Source: Tetramitus jugosus (taxonomy: Eukaryota > Heterolobosea > Eutetramitea > Acrasida > Vahlkampfiidae). From it: 64,000 nucleotides of DNA. Both the position numbers and the translations under genes were made by a program. Location of the stretch: positions 248,001 through 312,000 of the forward strand of contig OW569373.1 in the NCBI GenBank assembly GCA_937625935.1. Direction: 5' to 3'. The notes below the pieces were generated by a model. That model was given only the letters and a program-made list of their open reading frames with translations, had not been told where the DNA came from and did not search any database. Below, piece by piece: positions 1 to 9,733 of this stretch (its first letter is position 1; each line of letters starts with the position of its first letter).

Positions 1-925
1 AGGGTGATGCTGTTCTTGTATCATTTGCTGTTTGATTACTATTAAAGTATTGATCAAATTCATAGGATTGTTGTTGTTGTTGCGATGGTGATTCATTGTT
101 GTTGTAATGATTGTATTGTCCACGACCATTCTCATTATTGGTACTGTTATTATTAGTACTGTAATAGTCATCATAACCGTACGATGATGATGATGATTGT
201 TGTTGTTGTTGTTGAGAGAATGATGTACTTTGATGAGGAGATGTCGTATTGGATGTTTGATAATAATCAGAATAGGATGATGATGATGATGGTTGTTGTT
301 GTTGTTGTTGATATTGATTCTCCTCCTCTTCCTCTTCTTCTTCTGTTTCCTCTGTTTCTTCTGTTTCTTCTGTGGCAGTTGTCGTCTTCATTTGTTGTTC
401 TTGATAGGAACCTGGTTGAATCGTTTCACCAGTCTTGATACATCTGGAAATCTCTGCAGCCTTCCATCTCGCATACTTGTGCTTCTCCATCAAATCACTT
501 GACAATTCTCCACCAAACTGCTTGGTTACTTCCATGAGCACACTGCTGGCATAGAACAATTTGGCAACACTGGGTGTGTGCTGTCCCAATCGATCATGAT
601 CATCTGCTTTTTGAAACATTTTCAATGCAAACAATTCAACAGTGGCACGTCCTTCTTCAGTGTTGGGTGACAATTGTTCCTTGTCTCTCTCCAATTGATT
701 CATGAGTGATACAATAAATTGAGTGCATTGGTCTCTGTCATTATTGTTGTTGTTGTTGTTGTTGTTATTGGATTGTTTCATGAGTGTAATGCCCAATTGT
801 GCTGCATAGGTTCTACAATAAAAGGCAACAAGTGGACCTCTCAATTCAAAATCATTGGCTCTCTGTAGATAGGGAAGAATGGGTTTTAGACTGGGTGGGA
901 GTGAATTGACAAGATCAGCCATCAT
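1..925 (-). CDS. VTA1: VTA1/LIP5-like ESCRT regulator, C-terminus cut by window edge
   Basis: The N-terminal half matches the VTA1/LIP5 family closely: an opening of the type LPPSLKPILPYLQRA, then RGPLVAFYCRTYAAQLG, ALKMFQKADDHDR, and KYARWKAAEISRCIKTGE ending the tandem-MIT-like domain (about residues 5-165). VTA1 binds ESCRT-III and activates the AAA ATPase VPS4 in multivesicular-body sorting. After this domain the protein runs into Glu-, Gln-, Ser- and Asn-rich low complexity encoded by trinucleotide repeats. The short C-terminal VPS4-binding (VSL) domain should follow, but the window ends first. Two adjacent ATGs (925-923 and 922-920) could start translation. The stop of the upstream gene overlaps the first ATG by one base. 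An Asn run near residue 55 interrupts the conserved domain. Family assignment is confident; the C-terminus cannot be judged. Confidence 0.88.
   Translation of the reverse strand, partial: MMADLVNSLPPSLKPILPYLQRANDFELRGPLVAFYCRTYAAQLGITLMKQSNNNNNNNNNNDRDQCTQFIVSLMNQLERDKEQLSPNTEEGRATVELFALKMFQKADDHDRLGQHTPSVAKLFYASSVLMEVTKQFGGELSSDLMEKHKYARWKAAEISRCIKTGETIQPGSYQEQQMKTTTATEETEETEETEEEEEEEENQYQQQQQQPSSSSSYSDYYQTSNTTSPHQSTSFSQQQQQQSSSSSYGYDDYYSTNNNSTNNENGRGQYNHYNNNESPSQQQQQSYEFDQYFNSNQTANDTRTASP
181..310. repeat. Trinucleotide-repeat tract coding Gln/Ser runs
   Basis: Runs of gat/gtt-type triplets encode, on the minus strand, the poly-Gln and poly-Ser segments in the C-terminal half of VTA1. Similar triplet runs recur around 60-90 and 740-770. 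They are in frame with the gene, so they are coding low complexity and not intergenic satellites. Confidence 0.7.
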
Positions 926-1473
926 TAATATGTTTGTGTTATGATTGGTATTGTTGGTGGGTAATGGAGACGAATGACGAAACAAAAGAATAACAACGCT
1001 GATTGCTTTTTTTTTTCTGCAACAACAGAATAGATGATTTCGAGTGTTCGGTTTTTGATGTCGGCGATTTCCTCCACACAATGGTTTTTTTTGGCTTGTT
1101 CAAGGAACTGGACGAACGATCCTTGTGGAACATTCCAGTATGGTAGTTGAAGGAAAGCATTTTGTGCCAGTTGACAAAATGTCTGTTCCTTTCGTGTTTT
1201 TTCTGCTGGTGTTAGCCTGTTGCCAGATCTCCGGAGATACAAAAACCAGAATACATCATGTTTCAGCTCAGGAGTTTGTGATTTGCCTTTGGGTGACAAA
1301 CGTAGTTTTTCTTTGACATTTGACAGATAACTAATCCCTTGTGACCACAAAAGAGTGGAAACTATCGCACTCTTGTTCTGCCCACGCAGGAACAAGTCGC
1401 AAGCAGTATTGCGGTAATTTATCCCACAACTTGACACTGTCTCTTGCGTTGTTTTCTCCCCATCAACAATCAT
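925..1473 (-). CDS. Unrecognised 182-residue protein
   Basis: An uninterrupted frame with a true ATG (MIVDGEKTT) reads 182 codons towards VTA1. Its stop overlaps the VTA1 start by one base (TAATG). I do not recognise the family. The sequence is mixed charged and hydrophobic without low complexity, for example DLFLRGQNKSAIVSTLLW and DVFWFLYLRRSGNRL, which looks like a folded helical domain. The tail after EKKKQ (about residue 153) is hydrophobic and may be a less constrained end or the read-through of an unspliced intron. The short distance to VTA1 means either a very compact arrangement or that this stretch holds the VTA1 promoter. Length and composition favour a real gene, but there is no homology support. 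Confidence 0.45.
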   Translation of the reverse strand: MIVDGEKTTQETVSSCGINYRNTACDLFLRGQNKSAIVSTLLWSQGISYLSNVKEKLRLSPKGKSQTPELKHDVFWFLYLRRSGNRLTPAEKTRKEQTFCQLAQNAFLQLPYWNVPQGSFVQFLEQAKKNHCVEEIADIKNRTLEIIYSVVAEKKKQSALLFFCFVIRLHYPPTIPIITQTY

Positions 1474-1563
1474 AACAAGTAAACCACAACTACTGCTACT
1501 ACTAGATAGATATCACCTCGGACAAGGTCACTCACTCAAAAGAAGAACAAAAGGATATCCAGG

Positions 1564-4500
1564 ATGAAGAAATCAATCGTGCCTTTATCGTTCAAGTCCA
1601 CGATACCATTGTTTCTACTATGTACAGTCACAGTCGTCACACTGATAATGGTTACAATGAGCAACTTTGTTGCTGCTGCTGCTGCTGCTGGTGCGGCCAC
1701 CACAAGAATTGACTTGGCATCACTTGGTCAAGATTGGGCAAAGTCATGGTCATCTGAACAGTATGTACCATTCAAAGATCGAATGAGTGATGGAGGAAGT
1801 GTACTCCAGGAGGCACAACCATCAGAGACACCACCTAATGTTTGGAGAAATTTGGCCATGGTGGATCCAGTGACCAATTACACTATCATGGTCATGAGAC
1901 AAACAGAGTCATTTGTTGTTCACCAAAAGTGGATTGAATTGGATAGATTGAAGAGCAATCATACGTTTGGAGATATTGTTGTCGTGTCCATGAATGAGAC
2001 CAAGCAGTACATGTGGTCCACCAACAATTGTAGTGCCAGTGGTGATGCTCAATTATGGGACAGCTATGCAACTGCACTGACAATGGATCCGAGCAGGGGT
2101 TTCATTTATTTGGTTGGTTATCGAGTGTCTTTGCCAAATGGTATGGCACAGAGGTCCAGCATTCCCTTTGTTTGTGTGTTGAATGCACATGACGGTCAAT
2201 TTTTGAAAACAATTGATGTGCCAACAAAGAGTCAAGGTGTCATACATGATGCCATCTATTATGATCCATACTTGTACCTGGGTGGATCGCTTGGAGGTAA
2301 TCTATCATTGGTTACGGTCAACATGACCAACTATAACAATCCTGTAAGGGATGAAGTGGTTTCTTTGAAGCCTGGATTCGTGTCTGCACTCCACCTTGAC
2401 ACCATGTCCAATACGCTGTATGTCACTGGTGTTTCTTATAGTGCTTTTACTTCCCCTTTGGGAGGCTCTGTGACTCCTGTTGGGTTGGACAACACGATTA
2501 ACTTGCTTTGCGGCAAGTATTCATTGACTGGCAAGTCATGGGATTGGATTAGAAACATTAGTCACAGCAATGATAAAGGATCTCGACTAATGAGCACAGG
2601 TCTAGTGTTAGATTCGGCTTCTGAGCGAGTCATTGTTGTTGGATACTTTAGTAATGAAATGAATGTGAATGACACAATATATACGAGCTCTGGACTCGAT
2701 GACTATTTTGTGATTCAACTCGCGTCTGTCACTGGAAGTGTGCAACTTGTCTTGACTGCTGGAGACAGTTTGAATGATCGAGCCTTGGGTGTACAACTTG
2801 GAAAAGCAGGCAGTCTCTTCGTGTATGGCAACTATGATCAGCCGGATGCCGTGTCGAGAGGCACCTACTCATTCATTATGGAGTACAAGAACGATTGGAC
2901 ACGATTTAAAAGCAAGCTAGGTAATCCTGAAGGTTTTACTGATTTGAATCAAATATTGATGCAGCCATCATTGGAGAGTATGATCATAGTTGGCAGAACC
3001 AACACAACTCCCTTGCTGAATGATCAATATTCTTTTATCATCAATTCTGGAGGACCATTCTTTACAGAGGTGGAAGATATTTATTCGTACGAAGATAACG
3101 ATCCAGTATCTTTCGTTGTTGACAATAATCGAGTAGTGGAGCCATGTACTGACATGGTTGCCTCTGCTTCAATTACGGGAGGTAGTATACTCAATTATAC
3201 CTTCTCATGGAGTGTGTCACCATTCCCACCTATATATTCTCAAATCGTTAACGATATCCTTGTGAATCAAACCTCAAGCACTATCACCATACCATATAGT
3301 GCGATTGCATCAGGGTACTTCTTTTACTTAAGAATGGACGCTAAAAATCGAGTGACCGGCAAGGTCGATACTGAACATAGTTACTTCACGAAACATAGTT
3401 TGTCTGCTGCAGGTTATAATATCCAATTGGATGAGGGTGAAAATTTCTTTGTGTTCAATCGAGAAAGAACCACTTTTTATGCCACGGTCGACCTTCCATC
3501 GTGCTTTGATACAATCACCAAGAAGTGGAGATTCTATGACGTTGACATAGTGACCAACGATTCACGTGTCATGTTTGAAATTCCAGTTCTGACACCTGCA
3601 AGATATGGTTTTGGAATCTATCTCCAAGTTGGGGATGAGTCAGTCCCGATAACGCGACCGTTAGCGATTAATGTGATGCCAGACAGGCCTATTGCCATTG
3701 TTAAGGGTGGAAATAGAGTAGTACATGTAGGGACATCTCTTTTGCTCGACGCATCCTCGAGTTTTGATGTATCCAGGCGAGATGCAACACCTAGTTATAC
3801 TTGGTATTGTAGTAATTGTCAAGTTGTATCTTCGTCCGGAACGAAATACCAATTCGAGGCCATTTCGACAGGAACCTACAAGATATCCATGCTTTTCATT
3901 TCAGATCAGACTCTCTCAACCAGGAATGCAACAAGAATAATCACAATCACTGTTATCAACGATGATGTTCCAACATTGAGTCTTGACACCATAGTGGACG
4001 ACATCCTCAACACACAATCTCGATTGTCTATCGCTGCATCTCTCCTCTCTACTAGTGACAAAAGAGTATCATATTGGTGGGTAGTAGAGCAGAGTGGTAT
4101 TGATGCATTTTCAACCAAAGTTACCACCATACTCACACCATTGTCCATTGAGAAGAACTCGATCGCAATGAACTCAACGGTTACAATCCGAGTTAGAGGT
4201 ACGTACAGCCAAGATGGAACAGGTCCTTATGGTGAAGCATCTGTCACTGTTAGAACAACCTTGCCTCCGGTGATTACTGAGACTCTTTCTTCGAGTACGG
4301 TATTTGGAACATCTCTCGTCACACAGTTTGATTTTGAAATTGAAGCAACAGACATAGATGAAGGCTATCCATTGACATTCACCTACTCATACTTGGACCC
4401 AATCACCCAAAGATTAGTTCCAATCAGATATGCATCGCGATTCAATCAATTGAGTACGATTCTACCGATGGTGTTTGGTTCCCAGGGACGGGTTCAAATC

Positions 4501-7014
4501 GTCTGTACAGTAACAAATGCGCTAGGATATTCAACACAGTCAGATCCCTTGGAAATTTCTCTAACAGGTCAATTGACTATTGATGATTCATTGACAAGGT
4601 TGCTAGTGATTAGGAATCTACTGTTTTCAACCGTAGACATTTCGAGTCGTATTGAAACATTGTTCAACACATTATCAGCCATGATATTTACTGTCTCCAA
4701 GGCAACACTTAACGAAAGACAGCAGACTGTCTTGTCTCAAATGATGGATAAGCTTGTTCAGACATTGTATGACGATTTTCAGAGAAGCGGTTCTAGTTTA
4801 ACTTTCAACAAATTTGTTGCCAAAGCCAGCACCCTAGAGCTTTTGACGCGAAGTCGAAGCATTATTTCATATGAGTCTGTTGAAAAAGCACGCTCTATGC
4901 TTTTGGTTTTGCTTGACCCTGTTATGAAGAATCAAACTGCTTCGGTGACTAATGATGATGACAGTCAATTGATAGCTTACACAGTTTCGAATCTATATCT
5001 CATCGGACAACAAAACCAAACCCAGAGTGAGATAGATCTTGCACTGATCGATAAACTAAGGGACGCTATTGTGAAATACAAGACAATTGCGGAATCAGTT
5101 TCAGATATCATTACTGAATCGTTCAGATTAGTCCTAAAAGTTGATTATGGAGCGAACATTGTTGAACAATCATTGGAAACAGATTCTGTCAAGGTAAATC
5201 TTCCAAGTTCTCTCAAGCAACTGGAGGACGGTATTGCATATGGCATGGAATTGCTGAGTTTTTCCAATACGACATTGCCTTACATGTTATCTTCATCTGC
5301 CCATAATATTAGCTCCTCGGTTGCAACCTTCAAGATTCTGTTCAACAATACAAAGGTTCCTTTGAAAGACCTATCGGCACCGATCAGTATCATTCTCAAG
5401 AAACAAGTTGAATTGGATAATCCTATGCTATATTCTTACCAATGTAGATACTTTGATGAATTCTCCAACAACACATGGGGGACATCGGGATGTTGGTTAC
5501 ATGATGTAACTGATGATGAGATTATATGTCGTTGCTCTCACACTACCAGTTTTGCCAGTTTTATCATTTTCGATGATAAGACTGTTCGTAACTCTGTTGG
5601 AATCTCTGCAACCTACATCGCTTTCCACATTCTATTTATTGCAGCTTGTTCCACTCTCATCGTGCTATTGATTGTCCTACGAAACAAGCAACCCATACGC
5701 TCAAGAGCCATTGTTCCATACATTGGTCTGACTGCAATTATCTTGGAGAGTATCCTACAGGGTATCATCAGAAATTCATTGCTAATCGGTGGCAAATCGA
5801 ACAAGAGTGTCAATGTTACAGCATACTTCATTTTGAGTATCGTTGATCCTATTGCACTGTTGTCCCTCGTGCTCTTCTTCTGGCAACAATTACGATTCTT
5901 CTTCTGCAAGAATGTGTATAGTGTCATGGAGAGAACAAACATGAAGAACTTGAAGATGAGAGTGCTTCGATTGTTGATCTCTCGTCTCGCAATTATCATC
6001 ATAGCATTAGTGTTCATCACTACACTCCTTTGCTATTATGTCCTGTTATCAATTTTAGAAGGGACAAATGTTATTGTAGCTCAATTGGCGACCGCGTTCA
6101 ATGCTCTGTCCTCTGCATCCATGACATTGGCCATCGGATTACTGATTGTGGCAGCGCTTCTGTATGACTTTGTTGTTAATGGAGCTCTATTGTTTTGGAG
6201 TATTGGAAAAAAGGACAATCTATTGATGGAAGAGGAAAGTAACTCTGGAAGGATGAAGATAGTGTCAGCCTTCTTCGTGGGAGACGATCCTTTGTATTTC
6301 CGTATTGAAGCTGTATTAATGTGTGCAGCTATGGTTGCAATGTTTGTTTCATATTCACTTGGAATTGCGGCCTACTATGATCAGCATTCCTCACCAAACT
6401 CAGGAGTGAGGGTAGTGTCTCTATTGTTTGATTTGCTTTACATCTCCCTCAGAATCATGGCATTTGGAGGGTTTATTGTCACGGTAGCTCTCATTCGCGC
6501 GATCAGAGACAAATTATATGGATCTGGCTACGATACGCTAGTGGATGAAAAAGATAACTCTAGTGTTGTTAGCGAATCGGAATCCACCGTTTCTGAGTTG
6601 TTATATCATGAGTATGGAGGCAAGTTGCTGACAGCATATGCAAAAGCAGAATTTAGTCTCGAAAATTTGTTGATTTACAAGAAATTAAATCATCTGAGAG
6701 GTGAGAATGAACGACTCAGTGGGGAACAGAGAATTGCAAAGTTGCAAGAGTTGTGGGACAACTACCTATTGAGAGGCGCTCCTTACGAAGTCAATGTGTC
6801 CGCCTCTTGCAAGAAGAAGGTAACCGCCATCACCAAAGGTCAAACATCACTGACAGAAGAACAAATGAGACAAGCAATTCGTTTGATTAGTGGTGAGGTA
6901 GTTGCTAATATATGTGACACTTTCACTCGTTTTAGCAAAACGAGCGAGTACGAGAGATACAGAAAACTCAAGAGCACAGAAATCCAACTTCAATCAGTTG
7001 TCACACGACAGTAA
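1564..7014 (+). CDS. Adhesion-GPCR-like receptor with GPS motif, 7 TM helices and C-terminal RGS domain
   Basis: One exon of 1816 codons. The N-terminus has a hydrophobic signal/anchor (residues about 8-42). Residues 60-510 contain repeated beta-rich units (FIYLVGY, LYVTGVS, VIVVGYF, DYFVIQL) like an SBBP-type propeller. PKD/REJ-like immunoglobulin folds follow to about 1000, with many N-glycosylation sites. A GPS-like motif lies near 1290-1335: spaced cysteines, CWLHDV, then CRCSHTTSFASF, where the H-T/S pair is the expected autoproteolysis site. Seven hydrophobic helices follow (about 1346-1650). The cytoplasmic tail at about 1679-1805 looks like an RGS domain: AEFSLENLLIYKKL, LWDNYLLRGAPYEVNVS, then a terminal helix ending TSEYERYRKLK. 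RGS domains speed GTP hydrolysis by G-alpha, so the protein would combine adhesion sensing with G-protein shut-off. Its stop is 11 bp from that of the convergent HAUS5 gene. GPS and 7TM are well supported; RGS rests on motif reading. Confidence 0.82.
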   Translation: MKKSIVPLSFKSTIPLFLLCTVTVVTLIMVTMSNFVAAAAAAGAATTRIDLASLGQDWAKSWSSEQYVPFKDRMSDGGSVLQEAQPSETPPNVWRNLAMVDPVTNYTIMVMRQTESFVVHQKWIELDRLKSNHTFGDIVVVSMNETKQYMWSTNNCSASGDAQLWDSYATALTMDPSRGFIYLVGYRVSLPNGMAQRSSIPFVCVLNAHDGQFLKTIDVPTKSQGVIHDAIYYDPYLYLGGSLGGNLSLVTVNMTNYNNPVRDEVVSLKPGFVSALHLDTMSNTLYVTGVSYSAFTSPLGGSVTPVGLDNTINLLCGKYSLTGKSWDWIRNISHSNDKGSRLMSTGLVLDSASERVIVVGYFSNEMNVNDTIYTSSGLDDYFVIQLASVTGSVQLVLTAGDSLNDRALGVQLGKAGSLFVYGNYDQPDAVSRGTYSFIMEYKNDWTRFKSKLGNPEGFTDLNQILMQPSLESMIIVGRTNTTPLLNDQYSFIINSGGPFFTEVEDIYSYEDNDPVSFVVDNNRVVEPCTDMVASASITGGSILNYTFSWSVSPFPPIYSQIVNDILVNQTSSTITIPYSAIASGYFFYLRMDAKNRVTGKVDTEHSYFTKHSLSAAGYNIQLDEGENFFVFNRERTTFYATVDLPSCFDTITKKWRFYDVDIVTNDSRVMFEIPVLTPARYGFGIYLQVGDESVPITRPLAINVMPDRPIAIVKGGNRVVHVGTSLLLDASSSFDVSRRDATPSYTWYCSNCQVVSSSGTKYQFEAISTGTYKISMLFISDQTLSTRNATRIITITVINDDVPTLSLDTIVDDILNTQSRLSIAASLLSTSDKRVSYWWVVEQSGIDAFSTKVTTILTPLSIEKNSIAMNSTVTIRVRGTYSQDGTGPYGEASVTVRTTLPPVITETLSSSTVFGTSLVTQFDFEIEATDIDEGYPLTFTYSYLDPITQRLVPIRYASRFNQLSTILPMVFGSQGRVQIVCTVTNALGYSTQSDPLEISLTGQLTIDDSLTRLLVIRNLLFSTVDISSRIETLFNTLSAMIFTVSKATLNERQQTVLSQMMDKLVQTLYDDFQRSGSSLTFNKFVAKASTLELLTRSRSIISYESVEKARSMLLVLLDPVMKNQTASVTNDDDSQLIAYTVSNLYLIGQQNQTQSEIDLALIDKLRDAIVKYKTIAESVSDIITESFRLVLKVDYGANIVEQSLETDSVKVNLPSSLKQLEDGIAYGMELLSFSNTTLPYMLSSSAHNISSSVATFKILFNNTKVPLKDLSAPISIILKKQVELDNPMLYSYQCRYFDEFSNNTWGTSGCWLHDVTDDEIICRCSHTTSFASFIIFDDKTVRNSVGISATYIAFHILFIAACSTLIVLLIVLRNKQPIRSRAIVPYIGLTAIILESILQGIIRNSLLIGGKSNKSVNVTAYFILSIVDPIALLSLVLFFWQQLRFFFCKNVYSVMERTNMKNLKMRVLRLLISRLAIIIIALVFITTLLCYYVLLSILEGTNVIVAQLATAFNALSSASMTLAIGLLIVAALLYDFVVNGALLFWSIGKKDNLLMEEESNSGRMKIVSAFFVGDDPLYFRIEAVLMCAAMVAMFVSYSLGIAAYYDQHSSPNSGVRVVSLLFDLLYISLRIMAFGGFIVTVALIRAIRDKLYGSGYDTLVDEKDNSSVVSESESTVSELLYHEYGGKLLTAYAKAEFSLENLLIYKKLNHLRGENERLSGEQRIAKLQELWDNYLLRGAPYEVNVSASCKKKVTAITKGQTSLTEEQMRQAIRLISGEVVANICDTFTRFSKTSEYERYRKLKSTEIQLQSVVTRQ

Positions 7015-7025
7015 TAAATAAAACT

Positions 7026-9091
7026 TTACTTAGTTGTCAAATCAGCCCAATCGAGCTTGCTGACTGGTCTATTCCACCATTCATCTGCTAGTCTATCAGT
7101 TTCATCAAACACCTTCTGGATTGCCTCACAACTCTTCATCGCCTGATCAATCGTTTGCACCCAGTCGGCTTGATCTTGATCCAGCAGATCCGAACATGCA
7201 CGCATTACTTCATTGATTTCTTCATCCGATGGATTTGAGCATTCGATGTTGACCTTCTTCATCATATGTTGGTGTAACTGTACATTCATGCGTGCTTCAT
7301 ACTCTTCAAACTGTAACTCTGTCATCTGTGTGACAAGTGCATCTATTGTTGTAAAATCAGGCAAACCCACCTGTTTTAGCCACTGCGAATGGAGTGTGTC
7401 CAATTGTTGATCTGATTCCGGATAGAGTCTATACCAAGGCAGACTCGAAAAAGCTTGTAGTTCCCTAGTGATTCCATCTTGCATGGCACTGACGTATTTT
7501 GGTATGGTAGTCACGAACTGCGAGTTAACCTCTGATAAATCAGTCTGTAGTATGGAATGAATAATCTTTTTCTTGTCTTCGACCACTCGTTGGATGTATG
7601 AAATGTCCTTCATCAGATCCCGGATCAAGTTTTGTCTATGACTATTCTTCTCATCAAAAGTGTTAATTTTTTGTTTCTTTAGCTCTAGAGTATGATAAAT
7701 TGACCTGTACTTGTCTCTCAGCTCCCTTAACTTTCCTAATCGATGCTCCATAACCTCCTTTGCTGAAGCTAGTCCATTATGTTTCATTTCTACATGTAAT
7801 AACTTTCCTAAAGCGACAGTTTTATGAGAATCAACATGTTGCAGCTTGATTTGAGTCTCATGAATCAATCTGTCTAATTTTTCTTGTGTCGTAGCAGCTT
7901 GATTCAGCAACCGCTCTGACTCAATATAGGAAGCGATATGCTCCTTTCTTCTCTCTGTTAAAATTTTTTTCGTATCCCTCAAATCGATACCATCACCGTC
8001 CTTCATGCTTGACAATTGTTCACATCTTGTCTCTACCTCATCTATATCGTGTTGTACAGAGAGCGAATTCATCGAATGAACCACTCGGTCAGAGTCTTCT
8101 CTGGTTAAGTTTGACAACACCTCGACCATCTCCTGCGGACGACTCCGAGAAGTATGAGCAATTGTTTGATGTACATTTTCACCTGGAGAAGCATACTTGG
8201 ATAGCAGTTCAGTGTATTGTTTGCTCATCTCTTTGCATGCATCTTCAATCACATGTATCAGACCTTGTGGTTGAGTATAGTCACTCGAGTCTGTCATCTC
8301 ATTATCTGTAGCAGCAGCGCTTTGACATGACATGGAATCACTTTGTTGTGTCAACCCATGATACACATTCTCTAAGCGATCACCAAAATCAGCAAGCACA
8401 ATATGATTGGAAGCACACTTTTCATCAAAACATTTTAAGATACAGTTTTGTTGGCCAAGTGTCATCGCTCGTTTCTCTTTGTTTGACTCCTGCAAATCTA
8501 AAAAAATCTTTTTTGTAAGTTGCTTTGTGACGGTTTTTTTTTCTTACAATACAATGAATGCTACATACCGAGAGCTGATAATTCAGACTTGATCTGTTTC
8601 AATTCAAAAGTAACTTTAGGTATTTCTGACTCTCTTAACTCCTTGATTCGTTGCTGTGTCATTTGTATTTGTGTTGTGAGCTCCAACCTTTTCCGCTCTC
8701 TCTTCACTCTCTCCTCCTGTGCCTTATTCCCATAGAGCAAGACATTCTTTTTCATTGAATCCACTCTGCTTGGACTATATGTATTACCCAACAAGAACAA
8801 CCACACATCGACCATGTTGCCACGACAGAGCTCGCGAATCTGCGAGAGACTGGGCATGGCTTGGCTCGCTTGACGATTCTGACCAATCTCCATCTCATGC
8901 AGGAGCCAATCATTCACATGTTGAGCAAGTTTTACAGGTTGAATGATGGGTTGTTGATCAGAACTGTTTGCATTGCCAACGAAACTGAGGTTGGACATGA
9001 ACATTTTTCGAGCTAATTTTTTTTCCTTTTCCTGAACAACGGTCAGTTTTTGGCGGTAGGTGAACAAGTTGGCGCCACTTAATTTCTCCAT
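7026..9091 (-). CDS. HAUS5: HAUS augmin-like complex subunit 5
   Basis: Two exons, 9091-8569 and 8497-7026, are joined across a 71-bp intron (8498-8568, GTATGT...TTTAG, phase 1), giving about 664 residues. The usual family length is about 630. Residues 48-115 match the HAUS5 N-terminal signature: a calponin-like patch with WLLHEMEIG, then IRELCRGNMVDVWLFLLGN, then VDSMKKNVLLYGNK, which parallels the vertebrate LCxGxxADIWxYxxxH...KKIRGNLLWYG. The rest is coiled coil with few prolines. Augmin recruits gamma-tubulin to existing microtubules to make branched spindle arrays. I took the first in-frame ATG (9091, MEKLSG), because the frame upstream opens only with GTG. Identification rests on the N-terminal signature; the coiled coil alone would not be diagnostic. 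Confidence 0.78.
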
Positions 9092-9733
9092 ATCGCCCTT
9101 CACTTCTCTATTTAAGGGTAAGTTATCAATTTTTGATTGGGGACGGAATAGGACAAAATGAACCTCCTCGAAGTCACATATCAGTACAAGCTCCGCCCCA
9201 AAAACGCTTTTGATCGCTACCGTTTGTGTGTTCGTGGATCCTTTACCTTTAATAGCATGCCGTTTACAGGCAAAACTAATCGTCCATCATTCCCATTAAA
9301 TCGAATGCAGTCACCTGTCATTAGAACTGGCCAAATGGGATACAGAGAATCACACACCAACCTGCTAATTTGTTCGCCAACTCGGCTCGATTACACAGGA
9401 GCCAACCACAAAACTAAATAGAAATCGTGAAAAGTTGCACATTTACCAAGAGTACGAAATTGTAATCATAAATCTCATCCAAGAAACAAGTGTCACAAGA
9501 AACTAAAAACTTGGCGTATCTAAAGTGAATTACACACAAACAAAAACATACTTGGGAAAACACTTCAGGAAAACGACCCACAAAAACCTACTTGCTTGGA
9601 ACTAAAAACGTTTATCAAAACCAACCGAAGGAAAAAAAACATTGTAGGAATTTCTTTCCATCAGATATTCAGTCGGACTTAAAACAAAAAAAACTCCTGG
9701 TCAAAAACCCATCAACTTTACAAAACAAAACCC
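9092..9733. other. Divergent intergenic region, HAUS5 / RWP-RK gene
   Basis: About 640 bp separate the two divergent starts. An open frame of 87 codons on the plus strand (9158-9421) has no recognisable domain. The stretch near the RWP-RK start is A-rich with repeated aaaac/caaaa words, as in other 5' leaders of this window. No RNA gene or repeat was seen. It most likely holds both promoters and leaders. Confidence 0.5.

Noticed and set aside
181-310. Regular triplet repeats considered as CRISPR or satellite
   Set aside because: They are uninterrupted coding triplets without spacers, in frame with VTA1.
9158-9421. 87-codon plus-strand frame between HAUS5 and RWP-RK
   Set aside because: No domain or hydrophobic pattern; sits where both promoters are expected; length compatible with chance.
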